Source: Bifidobacterium angulatum DSM 20098 = JCM 7096 (GTDB taxonomy: Bacteria > Actinomycetota > Actinomycetes > Actinomycetales > Bifidobacteriaceae). Taken from it: a stretch of DNA of 64,000 bases. The translations under genes were made by a program, and so were the position numbers. Position 1 is the first letter of the stretch; each line of letters opens with the position of its first letter. This document shows positions 18,879 to 27,113 of the stretch, one piece after another. The stretch covers positions 1,736,001-1,800,000 of the forward strand of contig NZ_AP012322.1 of assembly GCF_001025155.1 (NCBI RefSeq), given 5' to 3'. The notes under the pieces were generated by a model. It was not told the origin of the DNA. It ran no database searches and saw nothing but the letters and a program-made list of their open reading frames with translations.

Positions 18879-20948
18879 ATGTCTTTTGGTAAAAAGATCA
18901 TTGCGGGCGTTGCAGCTGTAGCGACTCTGGCTGCCTTGGCACCGGCAGTCGCAATGGCCGATACTGCCCAGAATCAGAACTCTGCAACTTCCGCGCAAGC
19001 TGAAGAAGAATTCGCCACGGTGACGTTCTACACCGCTGACGGACACATCATCCAGGGAACCACCTGGCAGAAAGGCACCGCCTTCTCCCAGTACGCCCTG
19101 GGCATCCAGGCACCGGCCATCGCAGGCAAGACCTTCACCGGCTGGTCTTACTCCGAGGGCCCCATGCTCAAGGACACCGATCAGGTGTTCGGGGATATCT
19201 CCGTGTACGCGACGTACGCGGATACTCCGGCACAGGATGACAACACCCAGTACACCGTCTCCTTCTACGCCGGCACCGACAAGCTCATCCAGACCGTGAG
19301 CTACTACGCCAAGGACAAGGCCAAGTTCTCGACCTACGCCGCAGGCATCCAGGCACCGGCCGTCGAGGGCAAGACCTTCACCGGCTGGGGCTTCGCCTCC
19401 AACAACGGCAACGTCGCCGTCAACCCGGATGAAGTCGTGACCGGCAACTGGGCCGTGTACGCCATGTACAAGAACAGCCCGAAGCAGGACGACAACACCC
19501 AGTACACCGTCTCCTTCTACGCCGGCACCGACAAGCTCATCCAGACCGTGAGCTACTACGCCAAGGACAAGGCCAAGTTCTCCCAGTATGCCCTGGGCAT
19601 CCAGGCACCGGCCGTCGAGGGCAAGACCTTCACCGGCTGGGGCTTCGCCTCCAACAACGGTGATGTCGCCGTCAACCCGGATGAAGTCGTGACCGGCAAC
19701 TGGGCCGTGTACGCCATGTACAAGAACAGCCCGAAGCAGGACGACAACACCCAGTACACCGTCTCCTTCTACGCCGGCACCGACAAGCTCATCCAGACCG
19801 TGAGCTACTACGCCAAGGACAAGGCCAAGTTCTCCCAGTATGCCCTGGGCATCCAGGCACCGGCCGTCGAGGGCAAGACCTTCACCGGCTGGGGCTTCGC
19901 CTCCAACAACGGTGATGTCGCCGTCAACCCGGATGAAGTCGTGACCGGCAACTGGGCCGTGTACGCCATGTACAAGGACGCCCCCGCCAAGGATGACGAC
20001 ACCCTGAACGTCGTCTCCTTCTACGCCGGCACCGACAAGCTCATCCAGACCGTCGGCTACTACGCCAAGGACCACGTCAAGTTCTCCCAGTACGCTGCCG
20101 GCATCCAGGCACCGGCCGTCGAGGGCAAGGTCTTCACCGGCTGGGGCTTCGCCTCCAACGACGGCGACGTCCCGGTCGACCCCGACGCCGAGGTCACCGG
20201 CAACTGGGCCGTGTACGCCATGTACAAGGACGCCCCCGCCAAGGATGACGACACCCTGAACGTCGTCTCCTTCTACGCCGGCACCGACAAGCTCATCCAG
20301 ACCGTCGGCTACTACGCCAAGGACCACGTCAAGTTCTCCCAGTACGCTGCCGGCATCCAGGCACCGGCCGTCGAGGGCAAGGTCTTCACCGGCTGGGGCT
20401 TCGCCTCCAACGACGGCGACGTCCCGGTCGACCCCGACGCCGAGGTCACCGGCAACTGGGCCGTGTACGCCATGTACAAGGACGCCCCCGCCAAGGATGA
20501 CGACACCCTGAACGTCGTCTCCTTCTACGCCGGCACCGACAAGCTCATCCAGACCGTCGGCTACTACGCCAAGGACCACGTCAAGTTCTCCCAGTACGCT
20601 GCCGGCATCCAGGCACCGGCCGTCGAGGGCAAGGTCTTCACCGGCTGGGGCTTCGCCTCCAACGACGGCGACGTCCCGGTCGACCCCGACGCCGAGGTCA
20701 CCGGCAACTGGGCCGTGTACGCCATGTACAAGGACGCCCCGAAGCAGGACAACAAGAAGGATGACGTCAAGCCGGCCGACACCGTCACGAAGAATGATGC
20801 CAAGAAGAACAACAACAAGACCGTTGCTCAGAAGATCCAGCAGGCTGTCCTCAGCGACACCGGCGCTGCGGTGAGCGGCGTCGTGGTGTTCGCCGTGATC
20901 GCCCTGATCGGCTTCGCCGGCATCACCATTCTGCGCAAGCGCATCTGA
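18879..20948 (+). CDS. surface protein with InlB-type repeats
   Basis: 689 aa. It has a signal peptide (KKIIAGVAAVATLAALAPAVAMA), one diverged and six near-identical 84-aa repeats, a Lys/Asn/Asp linker and a C-terminal membrane segment (VVVFAVIALIGFAGITIL) ending RKRI. Each repeat has the VSFYAG...FTGWGF...VYAMY pattern of Listeria-Bacteroides (InlB B) repeats. LSDTGAAV before the membrane segment resembles a non-canonical sorting signal, so anchoring may be by sortase or by the membrane helix. I took the ATG at 18879 with AAAGG upstream. An adhesive or stalk-like role is inference. Confidence 0.85.
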   Translation: MSFGKKIIAGVAAVATLAALAPAVAMADTAQNQNSATSAQAEEEFATVTFYTADGHIIQGTTWQKGTAFSQYALGIQAPAIAGKTFTGWSYSEGPMLKDTDQVFGDISVYATYADTPAQDDNTQYTVSFYAGTDKLIQTVSYYAKDKAKFSTYAAGIQAPAVEGKTFTGWGFASNNGNVAVNPDEVVTGNWAVYAMYKNSPKQDDNTQYTVSFYAGTDKLIQTVSYYAKDKAKFSQYALGIQAPAVEGKTFTGWGFASNNGDVAVNPDEVVTGNWAVYAMYKNSPKQDDNTQYTVSFYAGTDKLIQTVSYYAKDKAKFSQYALGIQAPAVEGKTFTGWGFASNNGDVAVNPDEVVTGNWAVYAMYKDAPAKDDDTLNVVSFYAGTDKLIQTVGYYAKDHVKFSQYAAGIQAPAVEGKVFTGWGFASNDGDVPVDPDAEVTGNWAVYAMYKDAPAKDDDTLNVVSFYAGTDKLIQTVGYYAKDHVKFSQYAAGIQAPAVEGKVFTGWGFASNDGDVPVDPDAEVTGNWAVYAMYKDAPAKDDDTLNVVSFYAGTDKLIQTVGYYAKDHVKFSQYAAGIQAPAVEGKVFTGWGFASNDGDVPVDPDAEVTGNWAVYAMYKDAPKQDNKKDDVKPADTVTKNDAKKNNNKTVAQKIQQAVLSDTGAAVSGVVVFAVIALIGFAGITILRKRI
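19236..20747 (+). repeat. six tandem 252-bp coding repeats
   Basis: Units start at 19236, 19488, 19740, 19992, 20244 and 20496. The first three form one subtype (joined by NSPKQDDNTQ) and the last three another (DAPAKDDDTL). Units within a subtype are identical or nearly so at the DNA level, so copy number can change by recombination. Confidence 0.95.
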
Positions 20949-20966
20949 GCCTCGTCTCAACCGTGA

Positions 20967-21023
20967 CACAGATTGGTTTCGTGTAGTGCTCCATACAGGG
21001 AACCAACGCGAAACCGATCTGTG
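20967..21023. terminator. hairpin after the surface protein gene
   Basis: CACAGATTGGTTTCG (20967-20981) pairs with CGAAACCGATCTGTG (21009-21023) apart from one G-T pair, 20 nt after the stop codon. Confidence 0.55.
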
Positions 21024-21094
21024 GCTCAAAGCGCGGGAGCTTTGTTGAATAGACGATTCAGTAAAGCTCCTACCGACGCTAATGGATATATAAC

Positions 21095-21248
21095 ATAAGA
21101 CTTGGCTGGCTGCTGGAAGGGCCAAACCTCAAACGCAGCTGACAGATGAGGAGGGGCCTTCGAAAACACTTCCTTATCCCGATGCGCTGCCCTTACCGGC
21201 GGCCAGTCAACCAGGCTCTGGAGATCATCTGATCTCCAGAGCTTTTTT
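21095..21248 (+). ncRNA. candidate small RNA with strong terminator
   Basis: The 699-nt gap 20949-21647 has no credible gene, yet a strong rho-independent terminator sits in its middle. An A/T-rich TATATAAC -10-like element near 21090 precedes ~150 nt containing G/C-rich complementary segments. A short regulatory RNA is possible. The family is not recognised and no clear -35 is seen, so confidence is low. Confidence 0.25.
21215..21248 (+). terminator. strong rho-independent terminator
   Basis: Arms GCTCTGGAGATCA (21215-21227) and TGATCTCCAGAGC (21230-21242) with a TC centre, followed by TTTTTT. Confidence 0.9.
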
Positions 21249-21419
21249 ATTCGGCGGGAAACCGCCAAACTTCAGCATAGCGTAAGCGTGCACTTCGAAA
21301 ACACGCCCAAGGCTTTCTGACAATTCCCCGACCATCCCACAGGCCTTACCGCAATAAGCCGGAGAACCGCAGCGCACATTCCCTCACGAAATCCGTGCTG
21401 CAGCAAAACATGAACTATA

Positions 21420-21429
21420 GGGGGGGGGG
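21420..21429 (+). repeat. poly-G tract (G10)
   Basis: Ten consecutive G about 220 nt upstream of the aminotransferase start, in otherwise gene-free DNA. It could slip during replication. No -35/-10 pair overlapping it was identified. Confidence 0.9.
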
Positions 21430-21647
21430 AGAGACTTATACACACACTTCAGATGCCCCCCACTGAGGGGAATGAAGGTGAAAGCGCAATCGGATGGATT
21501 TTGCCTGAAAACGGTAGAGGGAACGGGCAGCAGGGGGAGGATGACAAAAGAGCGGGCAGGGGCCGGAATATGGCGGGTGGGGGCGCGTATGCCGGGATAT
21601 ACTGAGACGCGAATACGGCAAAAATGAACAAGCACGGGAGGAAGCCG

Positions 21648-22838
21648 ATGATCAACGAGCAATACAAGGCGATGCTGGGCGGCAAGTCCGTCATCCGCGA
21701 ACTGAGCGAATACGCCACCAAGCGCGGCGCGGAAATCGGCTACGAGAACGTCTTCGACTTCTCCCTAGGCAACCCCTCCGTGCCGGCACCGCAGGACTTC
21801 ACCGACGCCATGGTGGATCTGTACGAGCATGGCGATCCGGTCGCCATCCACGGCTACTCCCCCTCGCTGGGCATCCCCTCCGTATGCGCCACCATCGCGG
21901 ACTCCCTGAACCGCCGCTTCGGCATGGACTACGAAGGCCGCCACATCTTCCCCACCACGGGTGCGGCGGGCGCATTGTCGCACGCCATGCGAGCCGTGAC
22001 CAAGCCGGGCGACGAAATCATCACCTTCGCCCCATACTTCCCCGAATACCAGCCGTATGTGAACGGCACCGGCGCGCACCTGACGGTCATCCCCGCCGAC
22101 ACCGCCAGCTTCCAGATCAACTTCGAGGCATTCGAGGCAGCGCTGAACCCGAACGTGCAGGCCATCCTCATCAACACCCCGAACAATCCTTCGGGCGCGG
22201 TGTATTCCGCCGAAACGCTGACCCGCCTGGCCTCGATCCTGGAAGCCAAGCAGAGCGAATACGGCCACGACATCTTCCTGATCAGCGACGAGCCCTACCG
22301 CGAGATCGTGTTCGACGGCAACACGCAGCCCTACCCGGCACGCTTCTATGCCAACACACTCACCTGCTACTCGTTCTCCAAGTCGCTCTCGCTGCCGGGC
22401 GAGCGCATCGGCTACGTGGCCGTGAACCCGAAAGCCACCGACGCCGACCTGCTGGTGCCGATGATGGGCCAGATCAGCCGTGGCACCGGCCACAACTGCC
22501 CGCCAAGCTCGATCCAGTTGGGCGTGGCGAAGGTCATCGACGAGACCAGCGACCTGAGCGTCTACGAGACGAACATGAACCTGCTCTACGATGCGCTCAC
22601 CTCGCTCGGCTTCGACGTGGTGCGCCCGGGCGGTACGTTCTACATCTTCCCGAAGGCGCTGGAGGAGGATGCCACCGCGTTCTGCATGAAGGCCAAGGAC
22701 TACGACCTGATCCTGGTGCCGTCCGAAAGCTTCGGCGTTCCGGGCTACTTCCGCATGGCGTACTGCATCGACACGGAGAAGGTGAAGCGTTCAATCGACG
22801 CACTGGGACGCTTCGTGCACGAACAGTACGGCAAGTGA
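21648..22838 (+). CDS. PLP-dependent class I aminotransferase
   Basis: 396 aa fold-type I aminotransferase. It has NTPNNPSGAVYS, the cofactor-binding SDEPYREIVFDG region and the Schiff-base Lys in SFSKSLSLPGERIGY. The Arg near the C-terminus (FRMAYCIDTEKV) fits carboxylate binding. The substrate cannot be assigned safely; aspartate- or aromatic-type enzymes share these motifs. I took the ATG at 21648 because GGGAGG lies ~8 nt upstream; the ATG at 21624 lacks such a site. Confidence 0.85.
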   Translation: MINEQYKAMLGGKSVIRELSEYATKRGAEIGYENVFDFSLGNPSVPAPQDFTDAMVDLYEHGDPVAIHGYSPSLGIPSVCATIADSLNRRFGMDYEGRHIFPTTGAAGALSHAMRAVTKPGDEIITFAPYFPEYQPYVNGTGAHLTVIPADTASFQINFEAFEAALNPNVQAILINTPNNPSGAVYSAETLTRLASILEAKQSEYGHDIFLISDEPYREIVFDGNTQPYPARFYANTLTCYSFSKSLSLPGERIGYVAVNPKATDADLLVPMMGQISRGTGHNCPPSSIQLGVAKVIDETSDLSVYETNMNLLYDALTSLGFDVVRPGGTFYIFPKALEEDATAFCMKAKDYDLILVPSESFGVPGYFRMAYCIDTEKVKRSIDALGRFVHEQYGK

Positions 22839-22874
22839 TACCACGCCGGCCGGCATAATACCGTACGACGCGTA

Positions 22875-22910
22875 AGTGGGCGTGATGGACTGCTCTCCAT
22901 CACGCCCACT
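22875..22910. terminator. bidirectional hairpin terminator
   Basis: 15-bp perfect stem AGTGGGCGTGATGGA / TCCATCACGCCCACT with a 6-nt loop, between the convergent aminotransferase and CmpB-type gene. Confidence 0.7.
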
Positions 22911-23003
22911 ACGCGTATATACACAGTTTCGCATAACCGCATACCAGTGCCATGCGCGCACCTGCCGGCACTCTGCGAAGACCACAGAGACACGAAGGGA
23001 AAG

Positions 23004-24236
23004 CTATGGGCGCCCGGCCACGCTCGGATCGATATGCATGGTAGGCAGACGCTGTTCCATCACCTCGTTGGGGAAGTGCAGGTTGATCCATTGCACGACC
23101 GGCGAGTCGGAGTGGATGCCGGCAAGACGCATATACCAGCAGTCGATGGCCATCAGCGTGAACAACGCATCCGCCAGAAGCAGTATGAAGCATACGGAAG
23201 TCAGCGTGTAACGGATCTTCCAGGGGATACGGTTGATGCAGTTGAGCAGCGCGGGCAGGATCAGCCGCATCCACACCACGCCAAGCACACCCCAGAAGAA
23301 CATGAACTGGCCGCAGGTGCGGCCGCCGATCGACAGCCATTTGCCGGTGTAGTCCCACGACTTCATGCCGACCGTGACCTCCATGAACCAGCTGCTGACC
23401 CATTCGAACGCGCCGCCCAGCACGGCCGAAGACAGGAAGATCGTGACGACGCTCGACCGGTACATGCGGTTCAAGCAGACGGACACCAGAATCACGCCGA
23501 AACCGTAGATCGCGGAGAACTGGCCGTACAGGAAGCTGGCACGGTTCTGATACCCGCCGAACACGACGGCGTGATACACCGTTTCGACCGCGCATCCGAA
23601 AACGCAGCCGACCGCGAACAGCCAGAACATGTTGAAGAAGTTCAGCTCCATATACCCTTTGCCGGTGCGGTCGCGGCCAAGCATGCCGTCCTTTTCGTCT
23701 TCGAGAAAGGCGTCTCGCTCATCCATGCGCCGCAGCGTGCGCTGCAGACGGCGTTCCTCGCGAAGCCCCGGATCGACCGTGACGGACAATGCCGCCAACA
23801 ACAGGAACCGCACGACGGCGACCAGCAGATCCCAGCCGATGCCATGCAGGCACAGCGAGAACATGATCTCGATGAACGTCAACGGCATGAGCACGTAAGT
23901 CCAGGGAGCGGCACGGTGACGGTCCTTGCGTAGGATCAGCAGCACGCCGAAGACGATCATCAGCGCGGAATTCACCGTGAACAGCACCGTGCCGATCACC
24001 GACATGATCACCGTAAGGTTCAACGGATTGACCTGCTGGTAGCCAAGCACCACCGCACTGACCGCTCTGACGATTTCACGCAGCAGCAGCGGCAGCGAAA
24101 TAATGCCGTCCAGCAGCACCACATCGCCGAATAAGGTGACGATAAGCGGCATATTACGTTCGGCATCACTGGCACGTTTGCGTTTGGCACCCGATTGCGC
24201 GCCATGGCGATCGGCATTTCGAACAGAACCCGACAT
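23004..24236 (-). CDS. CmpB-type putative ABC transporter membrane protein
   Basis: 410 aa polytopic membrane protein. An Arg/Lys-rich N-terminus is followed by ~4 helices (residues 30-165), a charged cytosolic linker (~170-215), then the PF06541-type domain with GCVFGCAVETVYH, the YGFGVILVS region, the GGAFEWVSSWFME block and WDYTGKWLSIGGR. Despite the family name no ATPase partner is nearby and transport is unproven. GGAAGAAAGC precedes the ATG at 24236. It is transcribed divergently from the YhgE pair. Confidence 0.7.
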   Translation of the reverse strand: MSGSVRNADRHGAQSGAKRKRASDAERNMPLIVTLFGDVVLLDGIISLPLLLREIVRAVSAVVLGYQQVNPLNLTVIMSVIGTVLFTVNSALMIVFGVLLILRKDRHRAAPWTYVLMPLTFIEIMFSLCLHGIGWDLLVAVVRFLLLAALSVTVDPGLREERRLQRTLRRMDERDAFLEDEKDGMLGRDRTGKGYMELNFFNMFWLFAVGCVFGCAVETVYHAVVFGGYQNRASFLYGQFSAIYGFGVILVSVCLNRMYRSSVVTIFLSSAVLGGAFEWVSSWFMEVTVGMKSWDYTGKWLSIGGRTCGQFMFFWGVLGVVWMRLILPALLNCINRIPWKIRYTLTSVCFILLLADALFTLMAIDCWYMRLAGIHSDSPVVQWINLHFPNEVMEQRLPTMHIDPSVAGRP

Positions 24237-24515
24237 GCTTTCTTCCTTATCTACCCAATATGGACAACGCTAACAAAACAGGCATACTTCGATGCCATGC
24301 AACGTAGCGAATCAGCGCTCGGCATGCCGACGAACGGCGCTGCCGACACTGGAATACCGGAATACGCCGTTTTGCCGAACGCATCGGCGGATTGCGCCCG
24401 TAGCGAACCGCACCGGCAGGCCGACCGGTCAGCGGCCAGAGTAGGGCAAACGGCTCCGGCGGCTCGACCGATACGCTATGCCGAACGAGCTGGGAACAGG
24501 TCGTTGTACGCTACT

Positions 24516-24537
24516 TGATACGTAGCGCTACGTATCA
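24516..24537. promoter_or_regulatory. perfect 22-bp palindromic operator
   Basis: TGATACGTAGC followed directly by its reverse complement, 38 nt before the first YhgE start. Further GTAGC/GCTAC half-sites flank it (24510 and 24539). Size and symmetry fit a TetR operator. The TetR gene at the end of the same gene cluster is the obvious candidate regulator. Confidence 0.7.
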
Positions 24538-24575
24538 CGTAGCATATAACCGACAAGCGACGCACAAGGAGACCG

Positions 24576-27113
24576 ATGAGCAACGTATTCGCGATACTCG
24601 CACGCGACTTCAAACGCTTGCTGAAAGTGCCGTCCGCATGGGTGGTGGCGATAGGACTCGTTCTCATCCCGCCAATGTACGCATGGTTCAACATCCGCGG
24701 ATTCTGGAACCCCTACCACAACACCAAAGGCATCGAAGTGACCGTGGTGAACAACGACCAGGGCACCACCAACAAGCTCATCGGAAACGCCAACCTCGGT
24801 GCCCAGATCATCGCCCAGCTGAAAAACAACGACCAGCTCGGCTGGAACTTCGCCGACGAACAGGAAGGCATGGCCCGCGTCCGCTCCGGCGAATCCTACG
24901 CCACCATCGTCATCCCCAAAACCTTCTCCAAAGACCTGGTCGACACCATCACCGGCACCGGCAACCGACCGGAACTCAAGTATTACGTCAACGAAAAAGT
25001 CAGCGCCATCGCACCGAAAATCACCGACACCGGCGCAGGCACCGTAGACACCCAAGTGAACAGCACCTTCGTCTCGACCGTGAGCGAAGTGCTTTCCGAC
25101 GCCCTGAACACCTTCAACGACACCATCTCCACCACAGCCGGCACCATACAAACCACCACCGTGCAATCGCTCGACGAAGCGCAAAGCACCATCGCCTCGG
25201 CACGCGGCAAGCTGGCGACAATCATCAACACCATGGACGAGACGCCCGCCACAACCAAGGCCGCACGACAGTCGCTGTCCAGCCTGCAGCAGGCCACCGT
25301 AGACGCCGGCAACAGCCTGACCGCCACCTCCACGCTCATCACCACAGCGCAAAACGGCATCAACAATTTCGCCGCCACAACATCCACCGGGCTCGACCAA
25401 GGCACCGCGCTGCTCACCCAATCCATGCAGCAGGCGACCACCACCATCAACACCGTCACCACCGGGCTCTCCAGTGCCAACGCCACAGCCGGCAACGCGG
25501 TCAGCACCCTGCAAACCGTGAACGACAACACCGCTTCAGTACTGGAAACCCTCAGCAACCTGCCCCTGGCCAGCAGCTCGCCGGAACTCAAAGCCGCCAT
25601 CGCACAACTGAAGCACAGCACCACGAACGCCGCCGAAACACTACGCGACATCCAGGCATTGAACACCAGCACCGGCAACGCCATCACCACCGTCTCCGAC
25701 TTGGGCGCCACCGTCAACAACGCGGCGCAGCAATCATTGGACTCCACCAGCAAAGCGCGTTCAGCCATCACCTCGGGCGCTTTGCCGCAGCTCAACAACG
25801 GACTGGGATCGCTAGCCGGAGCAACGGGAACACTGGGCGGCGGCCTCAGCAACCAGACCGCACTGGCCAGCCAAGCCAACGTAGTGCTCGACCAGCTCGA
25901 CAAAGCCAGCGCCGACACCGCGTCCGCATTGCGCACCACCGACAAGGCCCTGGCCAAGCTCGGCGACAGACTCAGCACCGTCGCCACCGACATCACCGCG
26001 CTCAACACCTCGGCCATGCTCAGCTCCATGCTCGGCACCGACGGCAACCTCGACACCAAGCGCATCGCCACATTCATGCTCTCCCCCACCGTGCTCGACA
26101 CCACCGTGCTCTACCCCGTGAACTCCTACGGCTCCGGCATGGCGCCGCTATTCACCAACATGGCATTGTGGGTCGGAGCGTTCGCGCTCGTCGTGATCTT
26201 CAAAACCGAAGCCGACGGCGAAGGCATCACCGCCATGACCGCCACACAAGGTTACATGGGCAGATTCCTGTTCCTCTCCGTATTCGCGGCGCTGCAAGGA
26301 TTCGCCACCACCGTAGGCGACCTGCTGCTCGGCGTGCAAACCGTCAACGCCGCGGCGTTCGTCCTCACCGGAGTGCTCACCTCGCTAGTGGACCTGTCGC
26401 TCATCTTCGCGCTATCCACCGCGTTCCTGCACGTGGGCAAAGGCGTCTGCGTCGCGCTCATCATGCTGCAGATCCCCGGCGCTTCAGGCCTCTACCCCAT
26501 CGAGATGATGCCGAAGTTCTTCCGCACGCTCTACCCGTTCTTCCCGTTCAACTATTCGATCAAAGCGCTTCGCGAAACCATCGGAGGCTTCTACGACGGC
26601 CACTGGCTGCAGAACATCGTCTACCTGCTGCTGTTCACCGTCATCGGATTCATCATCGGACTGGTCATCCGCCCGCTCATGGCCAACACCAACCGCATGT
26701 TCGCACGGCAGATCCGCGAAGGCGGCATGATCGTCGGCGAAGACGTGCACCTGCCGGGAACCGAATACCGCATCTCCAACGCATTGCAGGCCCTGACGAA
26801 CCATAGCGGCTACAAGGCATCCATCGAACGCCGCGTCGCACGATTCGAAGCGCTATACCCCAAGCTCAAACGCGGCGCGCTTATCGTCGGACTGGTGGTG
26901 CCGATCGTGTTGGCCGTCACCTTCTCGCTGACCACCAACACCAAACTCGAAGCACTGCTCGCCTGGATCATCTGGGTGCTGCTCATCATCGGATTCCTGC
27001 TGACCATCGAATTCATACGCGACAGCCTGCGCAGGCAGCGCGAACTCGGCAATCTCGACGACATTCAAATCCGCGACGCCCTCGCGGTACACGAAAGGAG
27101 GCACGCCCGATGA
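24576..27113 (+). CDS. YhgE/Pip family membrane protein
   Basis: 845 aa. The N-terminal membrane helix and conserved start (LARDFKRLLKVPSAWVVAIGLVLIPPMYAWFN) lead into a YhgE N-terminal domain (VTVVNNDQG, VIPKTFSKDL). A ~350-residue Ala/Thr/Ser/Asn-rich helical extracellular stalk follows, then a C-terminal ABC-2-like block of 6-7 helices. The family includes the Lactococcus phage-infection protein Pip; EsaA of type VII secretion is structurally similar. The last 4 nt overlap the second YhgE gene, so the two probably form one complex. GGAGA precedes the ATG. Confidence 0.85.
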   Translation: MSNVFAILARDFKRLLKVPSAWVVAIGLVLIPPMYAWFNIRGFWNPYHNTKGIEVTVVNNDQGTTNKLIGNANLGAQIIAQLKNNDQLGWNFADEQEGMARVRSGESYATIVIPKTFSKDLVDTITGTGNRPELKYYVNEKVSAIAPKITDTGAGTVDTQVNSTFVSTVSEVLSDALNTFNDTISTTAGTIQTTTVQSLDEAQSTIASARGKLATIINTMDETPATTKAARQSLSSLQQATVDAGNSLTATSTLITTAQNGINNFAATTSTGLDQGTALLTQSMQQATTTINTVTTGLSSANATAGNAVSTLQTVNDNTASVLETLSNLPLASSSPELKAAIAQLKHSTTNAAETLRDIQALNTSTGNAITTVSDLGATVNNAAQQSLDSTSKARSAITSGALPQLNNGLGSLAGATGTLGGGLSNQTALASQANVVLDQLDKASADTASALRTTDKALAKLGDRLSTVATDITALNTSAMLSSMLGTDGNLDTKRIATFMLSPTVLDTTVLYPVNSYGSGMAPLFTNMALWVGAFALVVIFKTEADGEGITAMTATQGYMGRFLFLSVFAALQGFATTVGDLLLGVQTVNAAAFVLTGVLTSLVDLSLIFALSTAFLHVGKGVCVALIMLQIPGASGLYPIEMMPKFFRTLYPFFPFNYSIKALRETIGGFYDGHWLQNIVYLLLFTVIGFIIGLVIRPLMANTNRMFARQIREGGMIVGEDVHLPGTEYRISNALQALTNHSGYKASIERRVARFEALYPKLKRGALIVGLVVPIVLAVTFSLTTNTKLEALLAWIIWVLLIIGFLLTIEFIRDSLRRQRELGNLDDIQIRDALAVHERRHAR

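Noticed and set aside
19236..20747. CRISPR-like or satellite repeat
   Set aside because: The 252-bp units are a multiple of three and encode an uninterrupted 84-aa domain repeat in a signal-peptide protein.
18852..21125. 757-aa open frame antisense to the repeat-rich surface protein
   Set aside because: It mirrors the 252-bp repeats of the real gene. Codon composition of the repeats keeps the opposite frame open; there is no ribosome site or family match.
23004..23933. Plus-strand frame of ~330 codons opposite the CmpB-type gene
   Set aside because: His/Gln/Arg-rich shadow typical of a GC-rich antisense frame; the minus-strand membrane protein is clear.
24515..26806. 763-aa frame overlapping the first YhgE gene
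   Set aside because: Arg/His/Gln-rich composition with no family motif; it is the +1 shadow of the YhgE gene.
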